Below, piece by piece: positions 1-10,999 of a stretch of DNA of 58,467 nucleotides. The stretch spans positions 1 through 58,467 of the forward strand of contig NQMI01000205.1 of the NCBI GenBank assembly GCA_002270565.1, written 5' to 3'. Under the pieces are notes generated by a model. That model was not told where the DNA came from and did no database searches. It saw nothing but the letters and a program-made list of their open reading frames with translations. The translations under genes were made by a program, and so were the position numbers. How positions within the stretch are numbered: the stretch's first letter is position 1; each line of letters opens with the position of its first letter. This stretch comes from Stenocarpella maydis (Eukaryota > Ascomycota > Sordariomycetes > Diaporthales > Diaporthaceae).

Positions 1-2462
1 GAGACAGGCTATTTTGCTAGCGTAATTAACGGACGCAATATAGTAAGCCGAAGTAATCATATCCCTAACAGCATATTAATTCTAAGACCTCTATTCTTAA
101 GCTTTATGAGGAATTAAGCTGTACAGATTGCTAATAGGGCGGTTTTTTAGCTTAGAAGGGGTTAAATTAGAGCGTCGCGCATAGAACCCTCCTTAGAATA
201 GGGATATAGACGCCTAATATTGCTGAACTGGCTGGTCTTAAAAACCCCTAGGAGCGGCGGCTCTCTCAGGCGCGCCCTACAGTCAACTGCCTTGGTGCTC
301 AATAGATCCACCAGCGAGGGCGCTCTCTCAGCCCTATGCTGTACCTGTTGGGTCTCAAATAGACCGCCCAGAAGAGCCTCTCTCCAGGCTTACCTGCAAT
401 TCTCAATGCAAGAAGGACGCCCACTTGGGTTCGCGCGAAATTAGAGATATAGGCCTAAAATTTCAGGCCCTACAAAAAGTTCGTCCGACGAAAGGTAATA
501 GGGGCCCAACTGCTACTGAAGAAATGACCTATTGCAATACGCAAACGACGTCTACTGAAATTTTTGACAAGAGCACGCTTAAATAGCGTTTACTCACTAC
601 AACGCTACAGCCCCCCAGGACTAGAAACAAACCAAGGGTGCAAAAGCCAAGACAGGCTTTTAAATGGCTTACAGGCAATCTATAGCTGACATTAAGGGCA
701 AAGTAAATTTTGCAAAACTTTAAGCCGCTTGACTTTTTTAGCCATAATCAGGCTTCCAGAAGGTCCGAAAGCGCTATAAAGGTAGTTTATTAGTTCTATA
801 AGCAGAAAAAGGGAGCGAGATAAGTAGGGTCTTTTAAATTAAAGCCTGATTAGTAGTTAGAGAGTTCCAACAGAGGAAAGTATAGATTTTACGCGAGAGC
901 CTTGCCGCACCTCTAGGCGCCCGCTACTGGAAGGGGTACTACTCGAGGACTAGCTGCTATTCTAACTGGGAAAGATCGAGGCAAGATGATTTTATAAAGT
1001 GCGCTCTAAATAGTATGCTAACAGAATAAGGTTCTTTATGGAGCTTTTCTAAAAGGGGTTTTAAAGATTTTGCAAGCGCCGAAGCCATAGCGCTAAATTT
1101 AACGGCTATTAGCTAGTGCTGGCTATAACCCCTCTACTCAGCAGATAATTTAGCTAAATAAAGCTCTATAAGGCCTAAAGCAGGCCCGCTAGAGTGGCAA
1201 CAGATGTTACTTAACCTTTTTTGAAAAGGTCTTAGGCTTCAAACCGCTACTCTCAGACTTCGCTGTCTTCTACAGCAACGGCGTCAGGCCTATTTTCAGT
1301 ACTACGTCGACGACTGGCTAATAATAGGGCCTGGAAAGATCTCCAAAATTCCAGGCGCAAAAGCGCCAAATCCACAAGGCGTATACTATAGAAGATAGGG
1401 GCACTACAAGCTTCTTTCTAGGTGTTCGAATTATTATGGACCGCCCTAATCGAACACTATGGCTCTCCCAGAGCAAGTATATTAAGGAAGCTATCAGAAA
1501 CTTTAACTTAGAGGGTTCTAGCCCTATTTCAGTTCCTCTCTAGCCAAATTTAGTCAACTTAGGCCCTATTGAAGGGCTTATACTTGACCGAATTCGTTAT
1601 AAGTGCTTTTAGGCTATAGTGGGTATTGCTATGTATTTAGTTACCTAAACTAGGCTTGATATTAGCTTCCCAGTCTAATAGTTAGCTAGAGCCTTTTAAG
1701 CATCTAAATCTCAGCGTTTAGTAGCTGCACAGAAACTATTTAGGTACCTACAAATAGCCATTAACTCTTGCCTATTAGGTTTATTGCTGCTAGGGCCATC
1801 AAGACTCCAAGAGCTTCCTCTAGAGCCTAAAGGCTAATTCTGATCAGCGACTTATACTGGGATAAGGCCGTCCTCTCAAATTACATTGGGCTATATATTG
1901 GACTTTCAAGAAGGAGGGCCCATTTCCTGAAAATCAAAGCGAGGAAGCAATATAGCGTTATCAACGCTAAAGGCTGAATTTATAAGGCTTATAAAGGCTA
2001 CTCAGGAAATCAGTACCTTTAAGGCTTATACTAGACTAAATTACGCCTATTCTAAGCTAACGATCTTATAACCAGAAAACCAGGCGCTATCTCCACTCAC
2101 TAAGGACCTTTACTCATTTAACAGGAACTAAGCATACGCTTCTTAGCTACCACTACTTACGTACTTGAAAGTTTAAGAAGGACACTTGAAAGTTAATACC
2201 TTTTGGAGGACAAGTAAATGTAGCCAGATGGCTTACAAAGCTTCCAGTTAAATTTCAGGTGTTTCTAAGCCTACTAGGTCTAACAGAGTTAGTAGATTAG
2301 AAAAGGGGTACTAGGGCTTGCCACTCATTTTCTTTTTAACTAGATAGATTCTTTCTATAAGGGGCTTTCTTTACTTATACATTCTGCCTACACTTCTATT
2401 TTTTAAGAGTAAGGTTCAAATTATAGTACATTTTAAGGGCCTAATATTTCAACAGAAGGGGT
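1..2462 (+). pseudogene. Ty1/copia pol, 3' part (RT and RNase H), RIP-degraded
   Basis: Copia-type pol read on the plus strand, open to the left of the window. The reverse-transcriptase motif KALYGLKQA is readable at 1160-1186 with Tyr replaced by TAA, and the catalytic YVDD box is intact at 1303-1314. A block beginning FFLGVRIIMDR near 1420, followed by WLSQSKYIKEA, is the end of RT. The RNase H region continues to about 2150 with typical copia text such as RLDISFP and LKAEF. Stops are TAG/TAA where Gln or Trp is expected, the RIP signature. The first 800 bp probably cover the integrase-RT linker but I could not align them confidently. The element cannot be active. A purine-rich tract (agaaggggtt) lies directly before the 3' LTR. 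Confidence 0.85.
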
Positions 2463-2890
2463 TGTTTTTAAACGACCTCAGCAAGGAGTACCTAGACTTC
2501 GGCAAGAGTTACCCTACGACTTTTTAGCAAAGGGAGTTAACCAGACCTTGCAAGTCAGGCGATTTTCGCTAAGTAAGATGTGTATAATAGACACCAAGAT
2601 TAAGTTTTAAGTACCATAAGCTTCAAATTATTAGCTACAATTTGGTTAACCTTAATTTAGACGCTCTATATAAACCCTTATTTTTCTCTAGCGCAAACAA
2701 GTATATAACCTGGTGGTATTAAGATAGCTCACTTTTCCTGCGCATCGGTGGGTATATAAGGAGGGCTGACAGAAGCCCAACTTAATTCACTACAAAGTTG
2801 TCCAGACATTGTTAGCCAAATGCCATCCCCATTCGCCTCAGAGCACCAAACTGCGACCCTGCCGAAAAAACACACGCTGAACTGAATGCT
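2463..2890 (+). repeat. 3' LTR of the copia element
   Basis: This stretch is collinear with the reverse complement of the two solo LTRs at 3546-4133 and 5489-6053. It shares the TGTT...AAACG start, the caaggagt(t)acc(c)tagactt repeats, the gcaagtcaggcgattttcgc block, a TATATAAGGAGGGC promoter-like box near 2753 and the CACACGCTGAACTG end. It is shorter (about 430 against 565-588 bp), so internal deletions are likely. The right boundary is approximate, because the following gaatgctat is also shared with the 5489 copy. Confidence 0.75.
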
Positions 2891-4449
2891 ATCTCTATAC
2901 GCAAAGCTAATTTAAAAGCTGAAGTTTTTATTATTAATCAATGAGCTATTTTCTATATACTATAGAAAGTCATTATGTTAGTCTATAATCTTGCTAAGTT
3001 TATCCTTCCTACTTTATTCTTTAATGTATAGTAGAATATGAATTTCTTTATATTATCGGTATAGTTAATTTTAATACAGATTTGCTGGGAATCTATAGTA
3101 TAATTAAGAGTCAATTTATGCTATTTATAATTTCTAGAATCTTCCCTTCCCTGCCTATTATTCTTTATTAAGGTTTTGAAATAGGGACCTTAGGGCGTTT
3201 TTATAGCCTTTATAGTTTTGCTTTTGAAAAATTAAACTTGGCATTTAAAGCTCTGTAAACCTTGAAGATTCCACGTTTAATACAAGTTTTTGTTTAGTTA
3301 AGGGCTTAAACGTAAGCTAGGCTTGTGTTTGCGCTTCTAAGGAAAAGAGATGCATCAATATACGATTCCTTTCACCTGTTATGTTATCTTTCTTATTCTC
3401 TTGTGTGTATATCGGCTGGTAGGCCCCTAACGCTGGCGCTCAGTGTTGCTGCAAAGTTATCTAGCTATTCTATTAATATAGGCCTGGAGTCTTTGAGTTT
3501 TTCCTGACTGAACCTTAGTGGTTGCTAATAAAAATAGGGGCAAATTGCAGTTCAGCGTGTGTGTTCGGCAAGGGTCGCAAGTGTGGTGGCCCTGAAGGCG
3601 AAAATTCGGACAATTGACATGCGCTGGGACAAGCTTTGTATTGAAATTACAGTTCTGGGCCTTTTTCTTGTAAGCCCTCCTTATATAACCTCCGACCCTG
3701 TCTCACCCCGGGCACGGCTTGCGGTAGGCTCTGGTGCAAATTTGCAAATGCCGAAGAATTCGCCCTTCCAACACACCATCTTTGTTTCCAAGCCACCAGC
3801 CAAACATAGCCCTGGTAATGCCAAAATTAAGTACATACAAAATTCAGAAATCAGGCTATCAATTGCACCAAGTTATATACTCTTTGGGTAAGAAATAAGG
3901 GGTAAATGCAAGAGTCTGAATTAAGGGTCAAATGCAGGCCAAAATAATCGACTCACGGCCACCAAACTCTTCTTGCGTCACGCACGCAATGGGCGTACTT
4001 AGCGAAAAAATCACCTAACTCGCAAGTCTAGAGTAACTCCTTACAACAAAATCTAGGGTAACTCCTTACAACGAAGTCTAGGGTAACTCCTTGCACGGAG
4101 TACCAACGCCCTGCTGAGCGGTTCCGTTTAACAAGTTTGATATGTTCCTTTATCCGGATTGGGGTATTAATAATATTAGCTCCTGCTTGGAGGGTAGTAA
4201 TTTCCTTCTGGAGTTATCCCGTTTTCCGATTCTAGTGAGCTTGCTCATTCATAAGGGTATGGAGTTGGGCTACCTTCTTGGCTAATTTTTGCACTTAAGG
4301 GTCAGCTGTTGGTTGATTGGTAATATTGCTAAGCTTGTATAAGAGGTTGTAAGTAGGAGTAGGTATTCTGGAGTCTGATATTATAAAGGGTTCCATATGT
4401 AATATTGTTTAAAGTCCGCATAGTAATATATAAATAAGAGTTATTAAAA
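2891..4449 (-). pseudogene. Gypsy element G: gag fragment and 5' untranslated leader, interrupted by a copia solo LTR
   Basis: The segments 2930-3300 and 4134-4449 match the gag and leader region of gypsy A (15640-15990 and 16140-16460) at high similarity, in the same minus orientation. The copia 3' LTR ends at the left edge, so the rest of gag and all of pol are missing. The copia solo LTR at 3546-4133 splits it. The piece at 3300-3545 resembles the gypsy A gag only weakly. No intact frame remains. Confidence 0.7.
3546..4133 (-). repeat. Solo LTR of the copia family, copy 1
   Basis: A 588-bp sequence starting TGTTAAACGG on the minus strand and ending CTGAACTGCA. It contains a TATA-type box (tatataagg on the minus strand) and three 25-bp tandem units with core AAGTCTAGGGTAACTC (plus-strand starts 4024, 4049, 4074; the first two carry mismatches). 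It is less mutated than its surroundings. No clear target-site duplication is visible. The plus-strand frame at 3559-3891 is an accident inside this LTR. Confidence 0.8.
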
Positions 4450-4974
4450 TGTAATAATTAGAGGGTTTCTGAGTATATTAAACCTGAAAAATTAAGGGTT
4501 TATATTTGGAATATATTGTTAGGCAGTTAATAAGTAATATTTATTGACTCATAATAATTATTAGCTATAATGCTATTTAATACTAGGATTAAATACTTAG
4601 ATTGATAACTGTAGAGTTTGTTCTATGAAAGCTATCTATTGTGGTAATGACTATGTCCTTATATGTTCTGACTCTTTAGTGGCTCGCAGGCTTATATGTT
4701 GAGCCATTGAGCTATAATGCGAGGCTTAAAGCCTTATCCTGCAAGTGGGCTCGTATAGCTTACAATCAAACGTTATGAGCCAGGCCCTAACCCTTGGTGG
4801 GATGGGCTGCTACTAACCTATCAGGTGTTTTGACCCTTGTTGGCTTTGTTCTGACCCTAACCCTGGCGAGATGCTGGTCTTGGGGCTCTGCGGGGTCGTG
4901 TTGTGGCATCTGCCCTAGGGGCCTGGGTCCTCAAAATGGGTCTCTTAGGGTGCCATTTGTGTTGGCTCATAATA
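4450..4974 (-). repeat. Gypsy element G 5' LTR
   Basis: A 525-bp LTR matching the gypsy A LTRs, with termini tgtaataatt (plus-strand left) and ggctcataata (right), equivalent to TGTTATGAACC...GATCATTACA on the minus strand with RIP changes. It carries two telomere-like CCCTAACCCT motifs at 4785-4795 and 4854-4864. The gag leader lies directly to its left. Confidence 0.8.
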
Positions 4975-5488
4975 ACAAATTACTCCTTTTAAATTTAAAT
5001 GTTAATATCTAACTCCTTTAATTTATGCTTATTTAAAATCGTTATCTTAAAATTATATAATATTCCTTTATTTCAACTATTTAAACCTAGGGCCCAGCTG
5101 CTTTAGTTTAAGGCTTTATAGCCTATATGTACTTTATATAATAGAGGATTATATTCCTTGAGGAATATAGCTTACTATAGATTTAGAAATGCCTTATCTT
5201 AATTCGTCTTTATTTTGGGGAGTAGCTGCCCTTATAGCCTCCTGCTATATATAGCTTTATACTAGCATGAAGCTAGGGCTTAGCTGCCTTAGTTTAAGGC
5301 TTTATAGCTTATAGGTAGTTTATATAGGAAAGGATTACTAGTAAAAAGGTATAAAAATAAAAATAAAAAAAGGAATCCTATATAAGAATAATAATAATAA
5401 ATAGTTTTTAAGGACTACCTATAATAACTATAATAAGGAGTTTTTATTTTAATATATGTTCTGATGAATTTGTGCTATAGAATAGCAT
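4975..5488. other. AT-rich spacer with an imperfect direct repeat
   Basis: No gene is visible. A roughly 50-bp direct repeat occurs at 5090-5140 and 5276-5326 (agctgc.ttagtttaaggctttatag.. followed by tttatata). The rest is AT-rich, RIP-like sequence, probably the pre-insertion host of gypsy G. Confidence 0.5.
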
Positions 5489-6053
5489 TCAGTTCAGCGT
5501 GTGTTTCGGCAGGGTCGCAGTGTGGTGCTCTGAGGCGAATTGGGACGATTGACAATGGTCTGGACAACTTTGTATTGAACTAAGTTGGGCTTCTGTAAGC
5601 CCTCCTTATATACCCTCCGACGTCGTCTCACCCCTGGGCACGCTGCGGTAGGCTCTAGTGCAAATTTGCAAATGCCGGAAAATTCGCCCTTCTAACACAC
5701 CATCTTTGGTTCCAAACAACTAGCCAACCACAGCCCTAGCAATGCCCAAATTAAGTACATACAAACTTCAGAAATCAGGCTATCTAATGCACTATGTTAT
5801 ATACTTTTTGGGTAAGAAATAAGGGTAATGCAGAGGTCTGAATTAAGGTGCAAATGCAGGCCAAAATAATCGACTCACGGCCACCAAACTCATCTTGCGT
5901 CACGCACGCACTGGGCGTACTTAGCGAAAATCGCCTGACTCGCAAGTCTAGGGTAACTCCTTGCTAGAAAGTCTAGGGTAACTCCTTACAACGAAGTCTA
6001 GGGTAACTCCTTGCACGGAGTACCAACGCCCTGTTGAGCGGTTCCGTTTAACA
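5489..6053 (-). repeat. Solo LTR of the copia family, copy 2
   Basis: A 565-bp sequence with TGTTAAACGG at its minus-strand start. It has three perfect 25-bp-spaced copies of AAGTCTAGGGTAACTC (5944, 5969, 5994). It matches copy 1 along its length with small indels and matches the 3' LTR at 2463-2890 in inverse orientation. No internal element sequence is attached, so it is a solo LTR or a remnant. No clear TSD. Confidence 0.8.
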
Positions 6054-6735
6054 TATGTAAATCTATAAAAGTAGTTTATTATCTTATCACTTAAATAGAA
6101 TTACGTTTATGAATTTATGTTTTAGTTGATACTTTTTATATTAGATATAACTGACTATTTTTTATTTAAGATATTGAAAGAAAAAAGAAAACCATTTAGT
6201 ATTATATTATTAATAATATAAAAGTAGCTGTAACTTTATAAATCAAATGCTTATAAAATCCAGGACTTCTGTTTTAGATTATATTAATGCTATAGAATAA
6301 TAATAAAATAAAACATAAATTCTTTTTTTCTAACAAAAAACAATATAGCAGCTGAAGATAAATTTTCCTATAGAGCATGTATTTAAAGTAATGCTTCAGC
6401 TTTAATGAAAGGTTTGTTTTTTTAACAAATATTTTGAAAAATATTTAAACTTAAAGTATTAAATATATATACTTTCTAATCATGTATTATAAGCTTATGT
6501 AATGTAAATAATATTTAATGTAATATAATTTATATATTTAACGTATTAACTTACTTGTAAGTTATTTTTAGTATAATAATATATTTTTTTAATTAAAATC
6601 CTTATTAAATATCAGAAAAAATATTAATAATAGAAAAAGAATCTTGATATATTTATTTTTAATTATTAATAATCAAACCTAACTATAGAAAAATTAAGGT
6701 GTATTAATAAACAATCTATAAGACTCCTCTTCATT
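6054..6735. other. AT-rich desert
   Basis: About 680 bp of extremely AT-rich sequence with no open frame, no recognisable element and no RNA gene. It ends abruptly at about 6735, where base composition returns to normal for the phosphatase island. Probably very old RIP-degraded DNA. Confidence 0.6.
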
Positions 6736-6840
6736 TATTTTATATTTTCGTGATTTATAGCAGTAGATGTAATACACCTGTTTTGATGGTAAATGGCCTT
6801 GCGTTTAAGGGGTGGTGCGTGAAGCGGTGGCCTCATCTAG

Positions 6841-6990
6841 AAGGCGATACGAAAGGCATACTTTTTCGCTCCAACTGCCGTCTTTGTCCCAGCTGTTGCG
6901 ACCGCTGCGTGGTATTTCTATCGTGGTCGGCCGATCTGTCGCGTTGCTGCCCTACGGCAGCCCCTCTTTGGCCACATCGTGTCAAGTTAA
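6841..6990 (+). CDS. Possible 3'-terminal exon of a membrane protein (remnant)
   Basis: A 49-codon frame starts directly after a possible 3' splice site (ctcatctag ending at 6840) and ends with TAA at 6988-6990. It encodes a hydrophobic, membrane-like stretch (KAYFFAPTAVFVPAVATAAW) followed by a basic tail. Composition is host-like, unlike the AT-rich DNA to its left. The upstream exon would lie in the degraded region, so if real this is a truncated gene end. I do not recognise the family, and it may be chance. Confidence 0.25.
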   Translation, partial: KAIRKAYFFAPTAVFVPAVATAAWYFYRGRPICRVAALRQPLFGHIVSS

Positions 6991-7302
6991 AGTTAGATTA
7001 GATGGATGTTGTTTGAACATAGTTTTGCCGCACCCCAACATTGATTTTTCAATCCTTGGGTACAACGTGCTAATGAAACCCACACTCATGCTCTCCCGTC
7101 GGAAATACTAACATCTGCTTCGTCTCTCACCACACGCATATTGGAATTTATATAGCAGGCAAGAAGACGTTGATTATGTTCAATCATTGATGCGATGAGA
7201 TATTCACTGTTGACGAGTATGCGGTGACCATCCCATCCATCTTGAGCGTATTGTTACGAATTCTAATTTCTATCTGTCTTATGTTTTCTTTTGCATCTGC
7301 TC

Positions 7303-8346
7303 TTACATTTGAGACGGAGCTGCCGAAATGAGTTCCACGATTCGGGTTTCAGCTTCCTCCTCGGCCTTTGTTACCATCAATGCATGGCTTTGCCAATCAA
7401 TTACCTGTATGCCGTTATAGGCAACGTGGTTGACAACTAGGTTCCGCCGCAGCTGTCCAACACCTTCTGGATCGACGAGTCCGAGCTCGATAACACACTC
7501 TTCGACGGAACCCCATTGCTTTTTAATCGAACCGAGTAGGTCCGTCATAAATCTCTTTCTGCGCCAGGACGCATATCATCAGTGGCCGGCTGATGGAAGT
7601 GGAAAGAAGGAGGCTCGACGGGAAAGACTGTCTTACCTAGACCCGACCATTTGCATTGCCGCCACTTCGTTGCCCTTCATAATCGGCTCATGAAGCAGAT
7701 TTTGTAAGAATTCGGGGCGGGACTTGAGCCCAAGCTCCGACAGGCTATACTCGTGGGCGACGGCTGGATCCTCAACTCCACAGAGCGATAGGATCAGTGC
7801 ACAGATTACTCCGGTCCTATCCTTGCCTGCCGAACAATGGATCAAAATAGGGGATGGACCATTGGTATCAGTGGTGGCCAGATGCTGTAGGATACTTCTG
7901 TACGGCTGACGCGGGTTATCTGACGCTGCAGCCGCCTTGAGGATCTCTCGCAGGTGTGCGAGCACGATAGGCATTGAGCTACTGCCGGCCGCGTACATGC
8001 CGAATCTGGCAGCGATGGCCTCAGGAGTGTACTCCTGATCCGGGAAGACGGAGGCGAGGATGCGTTCTGCACCAGACCATGTCCTTGGCTGTCTCCCATT
8101 TCCATTCCGGGCATCCCTGGCTATTTCCAGCTCGGAGCGTAGATCATACACCTTTTTGATCCCAAGTGCTTCCAGCTTGGCCACACCTTCTTCGGATACC
8201 TTGGACGGTTCCGACGATCGAAAGACGATCCCTGTTCTCACTAGCTTGCCTGGTGACGATGCAATGGGATATCCGCCGACATCCCTGAAGTTGGGCACCC
8301 CATGAACGGGGATGAAGGGCGGGCTAAGAGACTCAGTGTCGGACAT
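7303..8346 (-). CDS. Tyrosine-specific protein phosphatase (Y_phosphatase3-like)
   Basis: Two exons on the minus strand, 8346-7637 and 7558-7303, joined across a 78-nt GT-AG intron (7559-7636, GTAAGA...GCGCAG). The intron splits an Arg codon and the spliced frame is 321 residues. Residues 19-25 read NFRDVGG and residues 68-71 DLRS, both typical of the family. The P-loop HCSAGKDRTG at residues 170-179 supplies the catalytic Cys and Arg. Members of this family (PF13350-like) dephosphorylate phosphotyrosine and some act on phosphoinositides; the substrate here is unknown. No signal peptide or membrane segment, so probably cytosolic. The ATG at 8346 precedes the conserved N-terminus directly. Codons look healthy with no RIP stops, so this is probably a functional gene stranded between repeats. 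Confidence 0.88.
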
Positions 8347-9419
8347 TTCTTCAGCCCCCGTACTGATGAAAGACCTAGTGGGTCGAGATATCGGGATCGT
8401 GATGTTGCCGATGGCTACGCGTCAGCGATGTCAATTCCAAGTATTCTTGACGAGCTGGTATTGCAAATATTAATAGAAGGTAACAGATCAGACACTTATG
8501 CGCGCGCAAATTTCACCGGACTCGACTGATCCGAGAACTATGAGCTGATTCGGCCCAAGACTGTTTAGGAAGAGAGAATTCAAAATAATTAGCGTCAGTT
8601 TATGTGCTCGCCGGTCTGCATAAGCCTCAGGTATTTGGTTTCAAACAACTAAGCTCTGTGCCAGTAATAGGTACGCCGACGGGTATGTGGGCCCGCTCGG
8701 CTTGCCTCAATCGAGAGCCCCGAGGGCATCAAACACCCGCTCTGATGGAACGGGGCGGAAGAAGATCAGCTTGCCGAGTTCATTCCCTGGTTATGTAATC
8801 ATTTTAGCGGCAGCACCTGGGGGTTACAGATTTCAAAGGTTGCGTGCCTTCGTCAAATTACAAGGGATTGTGAAGGTGTAACGGATATAGTGCGCTTCGA
8901 AACCGAGTATGAATCGGCTCATGACTTATGCTCAACTAGTACCCATCATTCCCCCCGAAGAGTACATGACTAGACTGGAAATTTCCATAATAATCCCAAT
9001 GCACATGCCAAATACTTCAAAGACTTTGAGTTGCCGGCATTAGTGGGCATCCAACATATTAAACACTGGAGCAGCCCAACGAATAGGAGTTGTCCCTCTT
9101 TATGATTTGCGAATCACTTTTATTCTACACTCTGCTTTTTGCTCCGGTAGAGCTCGTCATGATGAAAACAGAAACGCCGCCGACTGCCACGTGGTCACAC
9201 CGGCCAAAAATCCACAAATGCAACGGGACCACAGCCCTTATGTCTGAACAGCACTTAACCAAAAGGGCAAACACATATCCACACAAGCATCCCCAACACA
9301 TAAATTAGGTCTTAGTATAGCCCGTCGGCTTGGGGAGTGATAAGTCGGACTCCGAAGAAGGTGGCAAGGTTTTTGTAATCGAAAAAGATAGGTGTCTTCC
9401 GCCCAGAGACCCAGAATGA
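8347..9419. other. Intergenic host DNA, no supported gene
   Basis: Moderate-GC host sequence with only short, unrelated open frames in both strands. It should hold the divergent promoters of the phosphatase (minus) and of the truncated prenyltransferase (plus). An open frame in phase with the prenyltransferase fragment runs from about 9321 to a TGA at 9417-9419; this could be its N-terminus with a Trp codon mutated to TGA, but it has no ATG. Confidence 0.45.
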
Positions 9420-9661
9420 TTCGCAACTGCCAACCTGGATTTCAAATGGATAGAAAATGAACAAAAAAAAATCCTTGCACTATATAACTATATTGCCTCC
9501 AACTTATGCAAGGAATTTCGGATGGTCGTCTTAAATGTTTTTAACGCCTGGGTTGGTGTTGCCCCTGAATATATTGCCAGTATCTGCAAGGTAGTCCGCA
9601 TGCTACATATATCGTCCCTGCTTATTAATGATATTAAAGATAACTTGCTTCTTCAGCAGGG
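9420..9661 (+). pseudogene. Geranylgeranyl diphosphate synthase-like fragment, truncated by gypsy A
   Basis: An open frame reads FATANLDFKW at the start, then NVFNAWVGV and CKVVRMLHISSLLINDIKDN, ending LLLQQG at the LTR edge. This follows fungal GGPP synthases, where the region reads about FNxWL..P, V..ML...SLLIDDIEDNS.LRRG. The first Asp-rich motif DDxxD, which binds Mg2+-diphosphate, is here NDIKD: Asp to Asn, Glu to Lys, and both following Arg to Gln, all explained by G-to-A changes. The rest of the enzyme, including the second DDxxD, is missing, because gypsy A starts at 9662 and the far side of A is another transposon. GGPP synthases outside primary metabolism usually belong to diterpene or indole-diterpene clusters; a cluster here is inference. 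A frame starting at the ATG at 9522 continues into the LTR and is chimeric. Confidence 0.75.
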
Positions 9662-10124
9662 TGTAATGATCAGAGGGTTTCCGGGTGCATTAAACCTGAA
9701 AGATCAAGGGTTTATATTCAGAATACATTGTTAGGCGGTTGTTGAGCAATATTATTAACTAATAATAATCACTAGCTGTAAGGCTATCTAATACTGGGAT
9801 TGAATACTTAGATTAACGACTGAAGAGTCTGTTCTATGAAAAGCTATCTACTGTAGTGATAACTATATCCGTATATATGTTTCCGACTCTTTAGTGGCTT
9901 GCAGGCTTGCATACCGAGCCATCAAGCCATTATACGAGGCTCGATACTTCATCCTTCAAGCGGGCTCGCATGGCTTGCAATCGAGCGTTACAAGCCAGAC
10001 CCTAACCCTGATAAGGTGGCGTTACTAATTGAATTAGGTGGAGCGTTCTTTTCGGGGGCTACTTCCTAACCTATGGGGTTATCTTCTGCAGTAGTCAGCC
10101 GCCAATATGTATTGGCTTATAATA
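9662..10124 (-). repeat. Gypsy A 3' LTR
   Basis: A 463-bp LTR, left edge tgtaatgatcag on the plus strand and right edge ggcttataata; on the minus strand it begins like TGTTATGAACC and ends GATCATTACA. CCCTAACCCT telomere-like motif at 10000-10009. It differs from the 5' LTR mainly by transitions. Confidence 0.88.
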
Positions 10125-10330
10125 CTATCTCCCTCCTTACTTCTTTTGCCCTTAAAAGTGCTCTATAAGTTATTTTTTATTTATTAGTGCCTTTATTTAT
10201 GCTCTTTCAATCCGTTATATTATCTAGAGTTAAGGATTCCCGGGTTTCTAAATTATCTTATTATTCCAGGAAGGTTAAGTAATATAATTCCTTATTATTT
10301 ACTATTTTGCAAAATGCTATCATTATATAA

Positions 10331-10864
10331 CCTTATTCTTCTTGTAAGGCGTAGGGCATTAAGAGCTATAAGGTCTTAGAGAAGGCTTCTAGTTGTTATA
10401 CTAAGTATATTTAATAGTAGTGGTTAAAGTATGATATCCTGGAACTAAATAACTTTAAGGACCTTTTATATATCTTGGCTTAGTATTAAAAACTGGAGGA
10501 TGAGATTAAAGAGTTAGAGGAGAAGCTCCTTTATTTGCGCAAGTAAAAGCATATATAGTGTGAGAGGATGTTTTAGGTTATCTATTAGGGTTTATTAAAT
10601 TTGGATGAGTTAGATTATATAGAAAAGGAGGAAGCTAATGCTAAATAGAGGTGGATTGCTAAGCAGTCTACTAAGATAGTTCACCAAAGTTCTATTAAAG
10701 AGGCTAGTGGGATAGTGGTATAAGAGGCATAGCTATATTCTAGGGGTAAAGTAAGAGTTTTTAATTGGAGTTCTTTAATAGATAATAGTACTAGTTCGTC
10801 TGAATTTATGGGTACTAGTAATAAGGGTAGTAAAGCAAATACGCCTATAAGTAGCTTATCTTAG
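10331..10864 (+). pseudogene. Antisense Zn-cluster/coiled-coil ORF of gypsy A
   Basis: The plus-strand frame opposite to gag-pol is 178 codons long, with no frameshift and stops almost all TAG/TAA. Six cluster positions follow CX2CX7CX9CX2CX7C; most are Tyr, as expected from Cys codons hit by RIP. A coiled coil follows (LEDEIKELEEKLLYLRK), then WIAKQSTKI, EASGIVV and VRVFNWSSLID blocks that match the equivalents in gypsy B, D and E. The start codon is not preserved. It lies about 206 bp inside the 3' LTR. I do not recognise a named family; the Zn-cluster reading suggests DNA binding, which is inference. Confidence 0.7.
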
Positions 10865-10999
10865 TGCTTAATTCTTATTATTAGGAATGAAATTTGTTTG
10901 CTCATTATCTGACTGGTCCTAATCTCTGGCTGTCTTTAGTCTACTGGTTATGCTATATTATTCTAATCTTATTTTCCTATAACTAATATTCGCTAGGGT

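Noticed and set aside
3559..3891. Plus-strand 110-codon frame as a gene
   Set aside because: It lies wholly within the copia solo LTR and is broken by indels in the second copy.
9522..9734. Plus-strand 70-codon frame as a complete gene
   Set aside because: It begins inside the GGPP-synthase fragment and ends inside the gypsy A LTR; it is a chimeric reading frame.
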